DNA of 64,000 nucleotides, taken from NCBI RefSeq assembly GCF_018275325.1, contig NZ_JAGVQR010000004.1, positions 1,116,001-1,180,000 of the forward strand, given 5' to 3'. This stretch comes from Nocardioides palaemonis. GTDB taxonomy: Bacteria; Actinomycetota; Actinomycetes; Propionibacteriales; Nocardioidaceae. Below the pieces are notes generated by a model. The model ran no database searches, was not told the origin of the DNA, and was given only the letters and a program-made list of their open reading frames with translations. Below are positions 50,464-59,648 of the stretch, piece after piece (the stretch's first letter is position 1; each line of letters begins with the position of its first letter). The position numbers and the translations under genes are program-made.

Positions 50464-50856
50464 TCAGTCGCCGACGTGCTTGTCCCGCCAGGCCCGCGCG
50501 ACGAGCTCGCCGAGCACGGAGGTGTCGACGGCGTCGAGGCGCTTGACGTAGAGGCAGCCCTTGCCAGTCGTGTGCGGCCCGAGCCGGTCGAGGAGCTCGT
50601 CGGGCCCCTCCTGCAGCAGGCCGTAGAACGTCAGCGCCGCCTTGCGCGGTGACAACCCGACGGCGAACCAGTCGTGCACCTTGGCGTCGGCAGTCGTGTA
50701 CGGCGCGTGGCCGAAGCCGACGATCGAGGGTCCCCACACCCGCGCCTCGGCACCGGTCGTACGCGTGATCAGCTCGATCGCAGCGCGGGCGTCCTCGCGC
50801 CGGCGCTCGTCGGCGGTGGCGGAGAGGACGTCGTCGACGGAGGTCTGATCGGTCAT
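50464..50856 (-). CDS. DUF1801 domain protein
   Basis: A 130-residue soluble protein with the DUF1801 signature: ELITRTTGAEARVWGPSIVGFGHAPYTTADAKVHDWFAVGLSPRKAALTFYGLL and TTGKGCLYVKRLDAVDTSVLGELVARAW. The family (YdhG-like) is of unknown function; a frataxin-like fold is assumed for relatives. ATG at 50856. The gene is flanked on both sides by copies of the same palindromic repeat. Confidence 0.85.
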   Translation of the reverse strand: MTDQTSVDDVLSATADERRREDARAAIELITRTTGAEARVWGPSIVGFGHAPYTTADAKVHDWFAVGLSPRKAALTFYGLLQEGPDELLDRLGPHTTGKGCLYVKRLDAVDTSVLGELVARAWRDKHVGD

Positions 50857-50887
50857 CGCCCCATCATCGACCATCCGCCGGGCCCGT

Positions 50888-51054
50888 GCTGGTCGAGGAG
50901 GTCGCGCAGCGACCGTCACGAGACCCCCGAGGGTGGTCGTCCGGCTGTCCGGGTCTCGTGACAGGACTTCGTCCTTCCTCGACCAGCGGGGGTGCGGGCC
51001 GTCGTCCTTCCTCGACCAGCGGGGGTGCAGGCCGTCGTCCTTCCTCGACCAGCG
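50888..51054. repeat. REP-like palindrome (copy 2) with 33-bp tandem tail
   Basis: GCTGGTCGAGGA (50888-50899) and TCCTCGACCAGC (50976-50987) enclose the same nested GTCACGAGACCC / GGGTCTCGTGAC arms as copy 1. Its right end, GTCCTTCCTCGACCAGC, is then repeated at 51004 and 51037 (33-bp period). The array ends 6 bp before the LysE-family stop codon. Confidence 0.85.
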
Positions 51055-51059
51055 AGAAG

Positions 51060-51662
51060 CTAGCCGCTGAGGGCCAGGCGCAGCGCGATCGCCAGCATCA
51101 CGAGCCCGACGAGGACGTCGAGGACCTGCCAGGCGCGAGCGCTGGCCAGGCGGGGCGCGGCGAGGCGGGCGCCGTAGGCCAGGCCGGCGAACCACAGCAG
51201 GCTCGCGACGCACGCACCGAGGGCGAACCACCAGCGTCCCGGGTCACCGTGGGTGCCGGCGACGGACCCGAGGAGGAGGACGGTGTCGAGGTAGACGTGC
51301 GGGTTGAGCCACGTCAGCGCGACCGCCCGTGCGAGCACCCCGCGGCGCGACTCGACCACGCCGTCCCCGACCGCAAGCGCCTCCGGACGCCGGGCCCGGA
51401 GGAGGGACAGCACGCCGTACGCCGTCAGGAACGCGACGCCCAGCCACCGCACCACCTCGACCGCCCACGCGGCGCGGTCGAGCAGCACCCCGATGCCCGC
51501 GACGCCGGCGACGATGAGCACCACGTCGGAGAGCGCGCACACCGCGACGACCAGTCCGACGTGGCTGCGGCGCAGGCCCTGGCGCAGCACGAACGCGTTC
51601 TGCGCACCGATCGCGACGATGAGCGACAGGCCGGTCAGCAGCCCGGCGACGACGTCTCCCAC
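51060..51662 (-). CDS. LysE/ArgO-family amino acid exporter
   Basis: A 200-residue membrane protein with six helices and the family motif GLSLIVAIGAQNAFVLRQGLRRSHVGLVVAVCALSDVVLI near the N-terminus, then LTWLNPHVYLDTVLLLGS in the fourth helix. The GAQNAFVLRQG and NPHVYLDT motifs match LysE and ArgO, exporters of basic amino acids such as Lys and Arg. No LysG/ArgP regulator gene is adjacent. Confidence 0.92.
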   Translation of the reverse strand: MGDVVAGLLTGLSLIVAIGAQNAFVLRQGLRRSHVGLVVAVCALSDVVLIVAGVAGIGVLLDRAAWAVEVVRWLGVAFLTAYGVLSLLRARRPEALAVGDGVVESRRGVLARAVALTWLNPHVYLDTVLLLGSVAGTHGDPGRWWFALGACVASLLWFAGLAYGARLAAPRLASARAWQVLDVLVGLVMLAIALRLALSG

Positions 51663-51759
51663 GGGCCCAATCTAGGGCCGGCGACCCTGACGGATGTCAG
51701 GGACGACTAGGGGCGATATCCCATGGCAGGCCGCTTCGGAGGGCTGGGACACTTCCCCC

Positions 51760-52539
51760 ATGACTGAGCAGCCCCGGGAGGGCGTGGCGACCGAGGTCGC
51801 CGCGAGCGCACGTGACCTGGTGAAGACCTACGGCAAGGGGGAGGCGGAGGTACGCGCCCTGGACGGCGTGAGCGTCGACCTGATGCGCGGCGAGTTCACC
51901 GCCGTGATGGGCCCGTCGGGGTCCGGCAAGTCCACCCTGATGCACTGCCTGGCGGCGCTCGACACCCCCAGCGGGGGCGAGGCGGTCGTCGACGGCACGG
52001 AGCTCGGGCGGCTCAAGGACAAGGACCTCACCACGCTGCGCCGCGAGCGCATCGGGTTCGTCTTCCAGTCCTTCAACCTGGTGCCGACGCTCAGCGCGGA
52101 GGAGAACATCCTGCTGCCGCTGAGCCTCGCCGGCCGCAAGCCCGACCGCGCGTGGTTCGACCAGGTCGTCGACGCCGTCGACCTGCGCCCGCGGCTCGGC
52201 CACCGGCCGAGCGAGATGTCCGGCGGCCAGCAGCAGCGCGTCGCCTGCGCCCGCGCGCTGGTCAGCAAGCCGTCGATCGTCTTCGCCGACGAGCCCACCG
52301 GCAACCTCGACTCCACCAGCAGCGCCCAGGTGCTCGGGTTCCTGCGCCGCAGCGTCGACGAGTTCGGCCAGACCGTCGTCATGGTGACCCACGACCCGGT
52401 CGCGGCGTCGTACACCGACCGCGTGCTGTTCCTCGCCGACGGGAAGATCGTCGACGAGCTGCGCGAGCCCGACCGCGACCAGATCCTCGAGAAGATGGGC
52501 CGCCTGCAGGACGCCGCTGCGCAGAAGGCGGCCGGCTGA
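51760..52539 (+). CDS. ABC transporter ATP-binding protein (MacB/LolD type)
   Basis: A 259-residue ATPase: Walker A GPSGSGKST, Q-loop VFQSFNLVPTLSAEEN, signature MSGGQQQRVACARAL, Walker B IVFADEPTGNLD, switch MVTHDP. The FNLVPTLSAEEN and NLDSTSS stretch are typical of the MacB/LolD branch, which powers mechanotransmission or lipoprotein/peptide export rather than import. It overlaps the permease gene by 1 nt (TGATG). Confidence 0.93.
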   Translation: MTEQPREGVATEVAASARDLVKTYGKGEAEVRALDGVSVDLMRGEFTAVMGPSGSGKSTLMHCLAALDTPSGGEAVVDGTELGRLKDKDLTTLRRERIGFVFQSFNLVPTLSAEENILLPLSLAGRKPDRAWFDQVVDAVDLRPRLGHRPSEMSGGQQQRVACARALVSKPSIVFADEPTGNLDSTSSAQVLGFLRRSVDEFGQTVVMVTHDPVAASYTDRVLFLADGKIVDELREPDRDQILEKMGRLQDAAAQKAAG

Positions 52540-55091
52540 TGCTCCGCCTGACCTGGCGCAACCTGGTCGCCCGCAAGGTGCGGCTGCTGATGAGCACGCT
52601 CGCGATCGTGCTCGGCATCGGCTTCCTCGCCGGCGTGATGACCTTCAGCACCGGCCTCAACGCCACCTTCGACAACATCGTCAAGGGCTCCACGCCCGAC
52701 GCGCAGGTGCGCCCCGCCGGCGACGTGCAGGGCGCCAACGCCGGCGTCGGCACCACCGCGCTGGTGACGCCGGCCGACGTCGACAAGCTGGCCGCGCTGC
52801 CCGAGGTCGCCCAGGCGGAGGGCTCGGTCGACGGTCTCGGCTCGTTCCTGCTCGGCAAGGACGACAAGCTGGTCGGAGGCCAGGGCGCCCCGACGCTGGC
52901 GTTCAACTACGCGGCCGGCGAGAACATGCAGGGCGAGCCGATCCTCGAGCTCAACCAGGGCGGGTGGCCCGAGAAGCCGGGCGAGGTCACCATCGACACC
53001 TCGTCGGCCGAGCGCGGCGGCTACGAGGTCGGTGACACCGTCACGATGATCGTGCCGACCGGCGAGCCGCGACGCACCTTCACCCTCGTCGGCACGGCCG
53101 ACTTCAACGGCGGCGGCACCGCCGGCGCCACCCTCGTCCTGATGGACACCAAGGAGGCGCAGGAGATCTTCCTCGACGGCCAGGACGGCTTCACCAGCGT
53201 CTCCCTGACCGCCAAGGACGGCGTCTCGCAGACCGAGCTGGTCGACGCGGCCAAGGCCGTCACGCCGGAGGGCTTCACCGCCGTCACCGGCGACAAGGTG
53301 GTCAAGGAGACCCAGGACCAGATCGGTCAGTTCCTCGACGTCATCTCGATCTTCCTCACGACCTTTGCGGTGATCGCGATCGTCGTCGGCGCGTTCATCA
53401 TCTTCAACACCTTCTCGATCCTCGTCTCCCAGCGGGTGCGCGAGTCGGCGCTGCTGCGCGCGCTCGGCGCGAGCCGCCGGCAGGTCACCCGCTCGGTGCT
53501 CGTCGAGGCGTTCCTCATGTCGGTGGTCGGCGCGACCCTCGGGCTGCTGCTCGGGCTCGGGCTCTCGCGGGGGCTGGCCGGGCTCTTCCGCTCGTTCGGC
53601 CTCGACATCTCCGGCGACGTGCTGACGCTGACCCCGTTCACCATCGTCTCGGGCTACGTCGTCGGCATCGTGGTCACCATGGTCGCGGCCTTCGTCCCCG
53701 CCCGCCGGGCGGCGAAGGTCCCGCCGGTCGCGGCGATGCGCGACGACCTCGTCGTGCAGGAGAAGGGCATGGGGCGCCGCCTCGTTCTCGGCACGATCGC
53801 GATGGTGGTCGGCGCCGCCCTGGTCGCGGCCGGCCTGGTCGGCGCCCCCGGCACCGACGCGATCTGGATCGGCGCGGGCGCGGTGATCTGGGTGGTCACC
53901 ACCGCCGTCCTCGCGCCGGTGGTCGGCAAGCCGGTGCTGCTGCTGTGCCGCGGCCTGTTCGGCCGGGTCTTCGGCACCGCCGGCCGCCTCGCCGGCGAGA
54001 ACGCGCTGCGCAACCCGCGGCGTACGGGTGCGACCGCCTCCGCGCTGATGATCGGCCTCGCCGTCGTCTCCGCCGTCGGCGTCCTCGCCTCGTCGCTGAG
54101 CGCCACCCAGGACAAGATCGTCGACGACCAGTTCACCAGCGACTTCCTCGTCCAGCTGCCGACGTTCCAGGGCTTCCCGACGCAGTACGGCGACCAGATG
54201 GAGCAGGTCGACGGCGTCGCGGTCGTCTCGCGCCAGCAGGGCGTACCGGTGAGCGTCGAGGTCGACGGCAAGCCCGACCAGGCCTTCGCCAACGGCGTCG
54301 ACGCCGCCTTCACCGACGTCTACACCCTGAAGATGGAGTCCGGGACCGACGAGCTCAGCGGCGACCAGGTGCTGCTCAGCCAGGGCCGCTCGGAGAGCCT
54401 TAAGGCCACCACCGGCGACACGGTTGACGTCGAGTTCCCCGGCGGGAAGACCATCCCGCTCGAGGTCGCGGGCGTCTTCGAGGACACCCCGGTCACCAGC
54501 GGCATCACGGTGCCGTTCTCGGTGCTGGAGGAGGCGGGCGTGAAGCGCAGCGACTCGACGCTGAGCATCAACGTCGCCGACGGCGCCGACGTCGGCGCGG
54601 TCAAGCAGGACCTCGAGGACGTGGTCAAGGACCTGCCGATCCTGTCGGTGCAGGACAAGCAGGAGTTCAAGGAGCTGATCAGCGGCCAGGTCAACCAGCT
54701 GCTCTACGTCATCTACGGCCTGCTCGCGCTCGCCGTGGTGATCGCGGTGATCGGCATCGTCAACACCCTCGGCCTGAGCGTCCTGGAGCGGACCCGCGAG
54801 ATCGGCCTGCTGCGCGCGGTCGGCCTCTCGCGGCGCCGGCTGCGCCGGATGATCACGCTGGAGTCCGTGTCGATCGCGCTGCTCGGCGCGGTGCTCGGGA
54901 TGGTGCTCGGACTGGTCATCGGCGTGGTGCTGCGCGAGTCGCTCAAGGACGACCTGACCGAGCTCTCCCTGCCGATCACCAGCCTGCTGGTCTTCCTCGT
55001 GGTGGCGGTGATCTTCGGGGTCCTCGCGGCCGTCGTCCCGGCGATCCGCGCCTCGCGGATGAAGGTGCTGGACGCCATCGCAAGCGAGTGA
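52539..55091 (+). CDS. ABC transporter permease with two FtsX domains
   Basis: An 850-residue permease fused in duplicate: N-terminal helix, MacB-like periplasmic core (about 45-240), three-helix FtsX domain (about 250-410), a spacer helix pair, a second core (about 510-700), and a second FtsX domain (about 720-850, ARTREIGLLRAVGLSRRRLRRM-type coupling helix). Together with the preceding ATPase it forms a type VII ABC machine that works on envelope substrates. The export substrate is unknown; similar pairs defend against peptides. Confidence 0.92.
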   Translation: MLRLTWRNLVARKVRLLMSTLAIVLGIGFLAGVMTFSTGLNATFDNIVKGSTPDAQVRPAGDVQGANAGVGTTALVTPADVDKLAALPEVAQAEGSVDGLGSFLLGKDDKLVGGQGAPTLAFNYAAGENMQGEPILELNQGGWPEKPGEVTIDTSSAERGGYEVGDTVTMIVPTGEPRRTFTLVGTADFNGGGTAGATLVLMDTKEAQEIFLDGQDGFTSVSLTAKDGVSQTELVDAAKAVTPEGFTAVTGDKVVKETQDQIGQFLDVISIFLTTFAVIAIVVGAFIIFNTFSILVSQRVRESALLRALGASRRQVTRSVLVEAFLMSVVGATLGLLLGLGLSRGLAGLFRSFGLDISGDVLTLTPFTIVSGYVVGIVVTMVAAFVPARRAAKVPPVAAMRDDLVVQEKGMGRRLVLGTIAMVVGAALVAAGLVGAPGTDAIWIGAGAVIWVVTTAVLAPVVGKPVLLLCRGLFGRVFGTAGRLAGENALRNPRRTGATASALMIGLAVVSAVGVLASSLSATQDKIVDDQFTSDFLVQLPTFQGFPTQYGDQMEQVDGVAVVSRQQGVPVSVEVDGKPDQAFANGVDAAFTDVYTLKMESGTDELSGDQVLLSQGRSESLKATTGDTVDVEFPGGKTIPLEVAGVFEDTPVTSGITVPFSVLEEAGVKRSDSTLSINVADGADVGAVKQDLEDVVKDLPILSVQDKQEFKELISGQVNQLLYVIYGLLALAVVIAVIGIVNTLGLSVLERTREIGLLRAVGLSRRRLRRMITLESVSIALLGAVLGMVLGLVIGVVLRESLKDDLTELSLPITSLLVFLVVAVIFGVLAAVVPAIRASRMKVLDAIASE

Positions 55092-55166
55092 GCCAGCGAG
55101 TGAGCGGGGTCACGCCCTCACCCCCCGGGTGGTGACACACCCGGGGGGCGGTGGCACCGTGGGCCG

Positions 55167-56645
55167 GTGAGCCAGATTCCAGACACCACGCAGGCGCGAC
55201 CCGCGCGCGGCGACTCCGACACCCGGTTCTTCGGCCAGCCCGGAGTGCTGGCCAACCTGTTCGGCGTCGAGCTGTGGGAGCGGTTCAGCTTCTACGGCAT
55301 GCAGGGCATCCTGCTGATCTACCTGTACTACTCCGCGGCCCGCGGCGGCCTCGGCGTCGACGAGGGCGTCGCAACCGGCATCGTCGGGGCGTACGGCGGC
55401 GCGGTCTACCTCTCCACGATCCTCGGGGCGTGGCTGGCCGACCGGCTGATCGGCCCGGAGCGGACGCTGTTCTACTCCGCGGTCTGCGTGATGCTCGGCC
55501 ACATCGCCCTGTCGCTGCTGCCCGGCCTGACCGGCGTCGGCGTCGGCTTGGTGCTGATCGCGCTCGGCTCGGGCGGCGTGAAGGCCAACGCGACGTCGCT
55601 GGTCGGCTCGCTCTACGACGAGCACGACACCCGCCGTGACGCCGGCTTCTCGCTGTTCTACATGGGCATCAACATCGGCGCCCTGATCGGCCCGCTGCTC
55701 ACCGGCCTGCTGCAGAAGGAGGCCGGCTTCCACTGGGGCTTCGGCGCCGCCGCGGTCGGCATGGCCCTGGGCCTGACCCAGTACGCGCTCTTCCGCAAGA
55801 ACCTGCCCGAGGAGACCAACCGGGTCGCGAACCCGCTGCCCCACGGCAAGCTCGCGACGTACGGCATCGGCGCCGTCGTGGTGCTCGCGGTCGTCGGCGT
55901 GCTGACGTGGGTCGGCGTGATCACCGCCGACCGGCTGGCCAACATCGTGATCGGCATCAGCGCGGTCGCGGCCGTCGCGTACTTCGCGGTGATCCTCACC
56001 GACCGCGAGGTGCAGGGCGCCGAGCGCAGCCGGATCTTCGCCTTCGTGCCGCTGTTCGTCTGCAACGTCGTGTTCTGGTCGCTCTACCAGCAGCAGTTCA
56101 CGGTCGTGACGATCTACGCCGACAAGCGCCTCGACCGGAACCTGTTCGGCTGGGAGATGCCGGTCTCGTGGGTGCAGTCGATCAACCCGGTCTTCATCAT
56201 CGTGCTGGCCGGTGTCTTCGCCGCGCTCTGGACCAAGCTCGGCGACCGGCAGCCGGTGACGCCGCTCAAGTTCGGCGCCGGCACCGCGCTGATGGGTGTC
56301 GCGTTCTTCTGCTTCCTGCCGATGCCGGGCGGCGAGAACACCGCGCCGCTGTGGGGCCTGGCCGGGATCCTGCTGGTCTTCACGCTCGCCGAGCTGCTGA
56401 TCTCGCCGGTCGGCCTGAGCGCCACCACCAAGCTGGCGCCGAAGAAGTACACGACCCAGATGGTCGCGCTCTACTTCCTCTCGATCGCGCTCGGCACCGC
56501 GCTCGCCGGCGTGCTGGCGGGCTACTACGACGAGGCCGCCGAGGGCCCGTTCTTCATCTGGGTGGGCCTCGCCTCGGTGGTCACCGGTGTCGTCGTGATG
56601 CTCGCGTCGAAGCCGATCCACAAGCTCATGGCGGGCGTCGACTGA
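55167..56645 (+). CDS. POT/PTR-family peptide transporter
   Basis: A 492-residue proton-dependent oligopeptide transporter. The POT signature ELWERFSFYGMQGILLIYL (ExxERF) is in helix 1, followed by YGGAVYLSTILGAWLADRLIGPERTLF. FYMGINIGALIGPLL and VNPVF-like helices match DtpT. It imports di- and tripeptides with protons. GTG at 55167 after GGGCCGGTG; the ZIP gene follows 1 bp after its stop. Confidence 0.92.
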   Translation: MSQIPDTTQARPARGDSDTRFFGQPGVLANLFGVELWERFSFYGMQGILLIYLYYSAARGGLGVDEGVATGIVGAYGGAVYLSTILGAWLADRLIGPERTLFYSAVCVMLGHIALSLLPGLTGVGVGLVLIALGSGGVKANATSLVGSLYDEHDTRRDAGFSLFYMGINIGALIGPLLTGLLQKEAGFHWGFGAAAVGMALGLTQYALFRKNLPEETNRVANPLPHGKLATYGIGAVVVLAVVGVLTWVGVITADRLANIVIGISAVAAVAYFAVILTDREVQGAERSRIFAFVPLFVCNVVFWSLYQQQFTVVTIYADKRLDRNLFGWEMPVSWVQSINPVFIIVLAGVFAALWTKLGDRQPVTPLKFGAGTALMGVAFFCFLPMPGGENTAPLWGLAGILLVFTLAELLISPVGLSATTKLAPKKYTTQMVALYFLSIALGTALAGVLAGYYDEAAEGPFFIWVGLASVVTGVVVMLASKPIHKLMAGVD

Positions 56646-56646
56646 C

Positions 56647-57354
56647 GTGCTCGCCTCGCTCGGGTGGGGTGCGCTGGCCGCCAGCTCGCTGGTGGTCGGC
56701 GCCCTCCTCGCGCTGGTGCGGTCGTGGTCGGACCGGGTCGTGGGCCTGGTGCTCGGCTTCGGCGCCGGCGCGCTCGTCGCGAGTGTGTCCTTCGAGCTCG
56801 CCGAGGAGGGCCTGCGGATCGGCAGCGCGTACGCCGTCGCCGCGGGCCTCGCGCTCGGCGGGCTGACGTACTTCCTCGCCGACCGCGGCGTGCAGCGCTG
56901 GGGCGGACGCTCCGGCGGCGCCTCGGCCGGCACCCCGCTCGCGGTCGGTGCGTTCCTCGACGGCATCCCCGAGCAGGCCGTCCTCGGCATCGGGATCGCG
57001 GCCGGCGGTGCGGTCAGCCCGGCCCTGCTGGTCGCGATCTACGCCTCCAACCTCCCCGAGGCGATCGGCTCGGCCGCCGACATGCGCGCCGCCGGCCGCT
57101 CGCGCGGCTCCGTCGTCGCGCTCTGGACCGGCGTCGCCGCCTGCTGCGCGGCCGCGACCGTCGCCGGGACGCTGCTCGCCGACGCGGTCTCCAGCGACGG
57201 CCAGGCCTTCGTCGACGGCTTCGCCGCCGGCGCGCTGCTCACCATGCTGATCGACTCGATGGTCCCCGAGGCCAAGGAGAAGGCGAAGGACTGGGCGGGC
57301 CTGGCCACCGTCGTCGGCTTCGCGCTGGCGGCGGGGTTGTCCCTGCTCGGCTGA
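56647..57354 (+). CDS. ZIP-family metal transporter
   Basis: A 235-residue protein with about seven to eight helices. ZIP layout is visible in helices 4 and 5 (AFLDGIPEQAVLGIGIA and ASNLPEAIGSAADM), but the usual metal-site His of HNxPEG is replaced by Asp-Gly (DGIPEQ) and Ser-Asn (SNLPEA), so its metal selectivity may differ from zinc transporters. It begins 1 bp after the peptide-transporter stop and is probably cotranscribed with it. Confidence 0.82.
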   Translation: MLASLGWGALAASSLVVGALLALVRSWSDRVVGLVLGFGAGALVASVSFELAEEGLRIGSAYAVAAGLALGGLTYFLADRGVQRWGGRSGGASAGTPLAVGAFLDGIPEQAVLGIGIAAGGAVSPALLVAIYASNLPEAIGSAADMRAAGRSRGSVVALWTGVAACCAAATVAGTLLADAVSSDGQAFVDGFAAGALLTMLIDSMVPEAKEKAKDWAGLATVVGFALAAGLSLLG

Positions 57355-57389
57355 GGGGCCCGAGCTGGCGGTCGCCACGGGCAGATGCC

Positions 57390-57412
57390 GGCGTGTCGCC
57401 GTCCGACACGCC
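57390..57412. terminator. Bidirectional terminator between the ZIP gene and dinB
   Basis: GGCGTGTCG (57390-57398) and CGACACGCC (57404-57412) pair perfectly around CCGTC. It is placed 35 nt after the ZIP stop and 52 nt after the convergent dinB stop. Confidence 0.7.
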
Positions 57413-57464
57413 GACGGTGGAGCGCGCGGCCCGACCTAGCGGCCCTCCGCTCCACGGACGCCGG

Positions 57465-58505
57465 TCAGTAGCCGCCCTCGGGCGGCACCATCTCCCCGCG
57501 CACGCCCAGCAGCCGGACCGGGCGCTGGTCGTCGAGGGCGAGGAAGAGGTCGAACGCCGTCTGCGTGATCACCTCGACGTCGAGGGTCGGCTCCTGGAGC
57601 TTGCGGACCTTGGTGAAGGTGAAGAACGGCGCGAAGCGGACCTTGAGGTGGACGCGTTGCACGGCGCGGTCCTCGCGGCGTACGTCGTCGACGACCCGCG
57701 CAGCCAGCTCGGACAGCGCCGCCCGGACCTCGTCGGGCGTGGCGAGGTCGGACTGGTAGGTCGTCTCCCGGCCGTGGGCGCGGGCGACCCAGGGTGTGTC
57801 GTCGGGCCAGGCCCGCCCGCCGCCACGGCCGAGCCGGCCGAGGTGTCCACCGCTGGCGGGGCCGAACGCGGCGACGAGCGACTCCTCGTCGGCGGCGGCG
57901 AGGTCGGCGACGGTGCGGATCCCGATCGCCTCGAGCCGCGCACCGATCCGGTTGCCGACGCCCCAGAGCGCGGTGGTCGGGCGGGCGCCCATGACGTCCA
58001 TCCAGTTGTCACGGGTGAGCCGGAAGGTGCCCTGCGGCTTGCCGAAGTCGGTGGCGATCTTGGCGCGGACCAGGGTGTCGCCGATGCCGACCGAGCAGTG
58101 CAGCGCGGTCGCCTCCAGCACGGCCGCCTGGACCGCCCGAGCGGTCGCGAGCGGGTCGTCGGTCTCGACGCCGACGAACGCCTCGTCCCAGCCCAGCACC
58201 TCGACGACCGCGCCCGGCACCGCGCGCAGCGTCTCCATCACCCGCGCCGACGCCTCCTCGTAGACCGGGAAGTCGACCGGCAGGAACACCGCGTCCGGGC
58301 AGCGCCGCCTGGCCAGCTTGAGCGCGAGGCCGGAGCGTACGCCGTGGGCGCGGGCCTCGTAGGACGCCGTCGACACCACGGCGCGCTCGGTCGGGTCGCC
58401 GCGCCCGCCGACGACGACCGGCAGCCCGACCAGCTCGGGCCGGCGCAGCAGCTCCACGGCGACCAGGAACTGGTCCATGTCGACGTGCAGCACCCAGCGG
58501 CCCAT
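57465..58505 (-). CDS. dinB: DNA polymerase IV (Y-family, DinB)
   Basis: A 346-residue translesion polymerase. Catalytic acidic residues are in HVDMDQF (strand 1) and LGWDEAFVGVETDDP (strand 3, DE). The helix-hairpin-helix region LWGVGNRIGARLEAIGIRTVADL and the little-finger domain with RVHLKVRFAPFFTFTK follow. The C-terminus has no obvious beta-clamp motif. ATG at 58505 with almost no leader. I see no LexA-type box in front. Confidence 0.92.
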   Translation of the reverse strand: MGRWVLHVDMDQFLVAVELLRRPELVGLPVVVGGRGDPTERAVVSTASYEARAHGVRSGLALKLARRRCPDAVFLPVDFPVYEEASARVMETLRAVPGAVVEVLGWDEAFVGVETDDPLATARAVQAAVLEATALHCSVGIGDTLVRAKIATDFGKPQGTFRLTRDNWMDVMGARPTTALWGVGNRIGARLEAIGIRTVADLAAADEESLVAAFGPASGGHLGRLGRGGGRAWPDDTPWVARAHGRETTYQSDLATPDEVRAALSELAARVVDDVRREDRAVQRVHLKVRFAPFFTFTKVRKLQEPTLDVEVITQTAFDLFLALDDQRPVRLLGVRGEMVPPEGGY

Positions 58506-58862
58506 CCGCCCATGGTGGCGCAGACCTCCGACACCCGGCGGAAAACCGGGTGCGCCCGGGACCGTGTGACGCCTACCGTTGTCCGCGGCGGGATCAGCGG
58601 CAGGGCCCGGAGTTCCGGGGCCCGGTTCCGCGCGTCGTACCCCGCCACACGCCCTCCACGGCAACGGTATCGGAGTTGTTCACTCCTGTGAGTTCGACTC
58701 TCACACCTCACGGGTGGTGGCCGGTGACGAGTCGCACCCGCATGCCCTGAGGCCGGACCGGTCAGCACGACGGTCCGTGTCCCCGCACGCCGGTGCGGTC
58801 GCCGACCACCACCCCAGCCCGCTTGCCACCCACACCCACCAGCGACCCGAAGGAGGATCGCC
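58506..58862. other. Gene-free region with a tRNA-like T-arm
   Basis: No coding sequence is supported in this 357-bp gap. GTGAG-TTCGACT-CTCAC (58688-58704) looks like a perfect T arm with a T-loop, and GGAG-TTGTTCA-CTCC just before it like an anticodon arm with anticodon GTT, but no acceptor stem closes and no CCA-adjacent stem is found. It may be a decayed tRNA fragment or an old att site. Confidence 0.35.
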
Positions 58863-59600
58863 ATGACCATGACCACCTACGTCTCCCGCCCCGACCGGCT
58901 CGTCACCAGCCGCTCGCTGCGCCACGGCCTGCGGCCGACCTTCGCGGTCCAGCCCTGGCAGGTCGCGCTCGAGCACCGCGACGGCGAGCCGACCCGTGTC
59001 CTGCCCGCCGGCCGGCACGTGCGCCGGACCCGGGCGACCTACCAGGTCGTCGACCTGCGCGAGCGCATCGACGTCGTGCCCGCGCAGGAGGTGCTGACGT
59101 CCGACGGCGTCACGGTCAAGGTCTCCGCCGTGTGGACCTGGGCCGTCGCCGACGCGGTCGCCCACACCGAGCGGGTGCACGACCCGGTGCACACCGTCTA
59201 CGTCGCGGTGCAGCTCGCGCTGCGCGACGCGCTGTCCGGACTCGAGGCCGAGGCGCTGGTCCGCTCGCCCCGCACGGGGCTGGCGCCCGGCGCGCGTGAG
59301 GCGGTGGCCGAGGTCGCTGCCGGGGTCGGCATCCGGCTGCTCGACGTCGTCGTGAAGGACGTCGTGCTGCCCGCCGACCTGCGCGCGGCCCACGCCGAGC
59401 TGGTCGTCGGCCGGCACCGGGCGCAGGCGCAGCTCGAGGCGGCGCGCGCCGAGACCGCGGCCCTGCGGTCGCTGGCCAACGGCGCCAAGCTGCTCGACGA
59501 CCACCCGGCCCTGGCCCAGCTGCGACTGGTCCAGGCGCTGCCGCCCGGCTCCCGGGTCGAGGTGGTCACGCCGGGGCGTACGTCCTCCCGCGAGGACTGA
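58863..59600 (+). CDS. SPFH/Band 7 (slipin-like) protein without membrane anchor
   Basis: A 245-residue SPFH-domain protein (about 30-200): LPAGRHVRRTRATYQVVDLRERIDVVPAQEVLTSDGVTVKVSAVWTWAVADA, VQLALRDALSG, and GIRLLDVVVKDVVLP. A helical tail follows (HRAQAQLEAARAETAALRSLANGAKLL). Unlike most SPFH proteins there is no N-terminal hydrophobic helix, so it is cytoplasmic or held by a partner. ATG at 58863 after AAGGAGGAT. Role unknown; SPFH proteins scaffold membrane complexes or proteases. Confidence 0.85.
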   Translation: MTMTTYVSRPDRLVTSRSLRHGLRPTFAVQPWQVALEHRDGEPTRVLPAGRHVRRTRATYQVVDLRERIDVVPAQEVLTSDGVTVKVSAVWTWAVADAVAHTERVHDPVHTVYVAVQLALRDALSGLEAEALVRSPRTGLAPGAREAVAEVAAGVGIRLLDVVVKDVVLPADLRAAHAELVVGRHRAQAQLEAARAETAALRSLANGAKLLDDHPALAQLRLVQALPPGSRVEVVTPGRTSSRED

Positions 59601-59614
59601 GCCCGATCGGGGGT

Positions 59615-59639
59615 GGCGGACCGTCACGCACGGTCCGCC
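59615..59639 (+). terminator. Terminator after the SPFH gene
   Basis: GGCGGACCGT (59615-59624) pairs perfectly with ACGGTCCGCC (59630-59639) around CACGC, 14 nt after the SPFH stop. Confidence 0.8.
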
Positions 59640-59648
59640 GCCCGTCGG

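Noticed and set aside
50971..51054. CRISPR array at the 33-bp repeats
   Set aside because: Only three head-to-tail units without variable spacers; they are extensions of the palindromic repeat.
58650..58720. Functional tRNA-Asn gene
   Set aside because: No 7-bp acceptor stem or proper D arm can be formed, although the T arm is good.
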